A DNA stretch of 5,509 nt from Sphingomonadaceae bacterium (GTDB taxonomy: Bacteria; Pseudomonadota; Alphaproteobacteria; Sphingomonadales; Sphingomonadaceae), in NCBI GenBank assembly GCA_947451875.1, contig CANGBE010000113.1:1-5509 (forward strand), written 5' to 3'. Of this stretch, positions 5,365 to 5,509 are shown piece by piece. Within the stretch, counting starts at the first letter, position 1; every line of letters begins with the position of its first letter. Under the pieces are notes generated by a model. It did no database searches. It worked only from the letters and a program-made list of their open reading frames with translations, and was not told the origin of the DNA. The translations under genes and the position numbers were made by a program.

Positions 5365-5509
5365 ATGAGAGCTTGGGGCCGCGTCGCGACCGCAGCACTT
5401 CTGGCATATGCCGTTTCAGCCTGTACGCTGATCCCCCAGACCCGCCCGCCAACGGGTTATCCGGCACCTGTGCCGAGCCCGACGCCTGTGCCCGCTCCGG
5501 TGCCTGTCC
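5365..5509 (+). CDS. Lipoprotein N-terminus, probable membrane-bound lytic murein transglycosylase A (partial)
   Basis: Only the first 48 codons are in the window. ATG 5365 follows the TimA stop by five bases, with GAGG (5351-5354) about ten bases upstream inside the TimA coding end, so the two genes are likely cotranscribed and coupled. The protein opens with MRAWGRVATAALLAYAVSAC, a signal peptide ending in the lipobox V17-S18-A19-C20; Thr at +2 suggests outer-membrane sorting. A proline-rich linker with repeated P-V-P and S-P-T-P units follows from about residue 25 to the window edge. No catalytic domain is visible. The MltA call, an enzyme that cleaves peptidoglycan glycan strands to anhydro-muropeptides, rests on gene order: in Alphaproteobacteria a Tim44-like gene is commonly followed by mltA and then an Smr-domain gene. 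Any other lipoprotein remains possible. Confidence 0.65.
   Translation, partial: MRAWGRVATAALLAYAVSACTLIPQTRPPTGYPAPVPSPTPVPAPVPV

Overview
The window looks like ordinary chromosomal DNA from a GC-rich alphaproteobacterium, most likely a member of the Sphingomonadales (Erythrobacter, Novosphingobium or Sphingomonas type). The reasons are the protein sequences themselves (a short SecB ending in an Ala-rich tail, TrpRS beginning RVVSGIQPTG, an alphaproteobacterial-type MurJ, a TimA/Tim44-like membrane protein). A pair of short palindromic repeats of a kind I associate with sphingomonad intergenic regions points the same way. The genus cannot be fixed from this sequence.

Layout. Positions 1-268 (+) hold the C-terminal end of a DHA2/EmrB-type drug efflux transporter, followed by a candidate intrinsic terminator at 272-303. 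Convergent to it, 288-977 (-) encodes a DUF4136 lipoprotein. Next come trpS (1103-2122, -) and murJ (2140-3708, -), only 17 bases apart and almost certainly one transcription unit read murJ to trpS. The 242-base gap 3709-3950 carries a perfect 30-bp inverted repeat pair. It is followed by secB (3951-4475, -). A divergent intergenic region (4476-4702) separates secB from a rightward pair: a TimA/Tim44-like gene (start taken as GTG 4703, end 5359), and five bases later a lipoprotein that runs off the window and is probably the lytic transglycosylase MltA.

Functional theme. Most of the genes concern the cell envelope: SecB keeps exported proteins unfolded for the Sec translocon, MurJ flips lipid II for peptidoglycan synthesis, MltA (if correct) cleaves peptidoglycan, the TimA-like protein is a membrane-anchored adaptor, DUF4136 is a predicted outer-membrane lipoprotein, and the transporter exports small toxic compounds. 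TrpRS is a housekeeping passenger. There is no rRNA, tRNA, CRISPR array, transposase or phage gene.

I did not find a previously undescribed system. The points most worth a second look are the inverted repeat pair between secB and murJ, two adjacent 10-bp palindromes upstream of secB, a G8 run inside trpS, an internal GTG start for the TimA gene, and a possible Shine-Dalgarno-masking element in the murJ leader.
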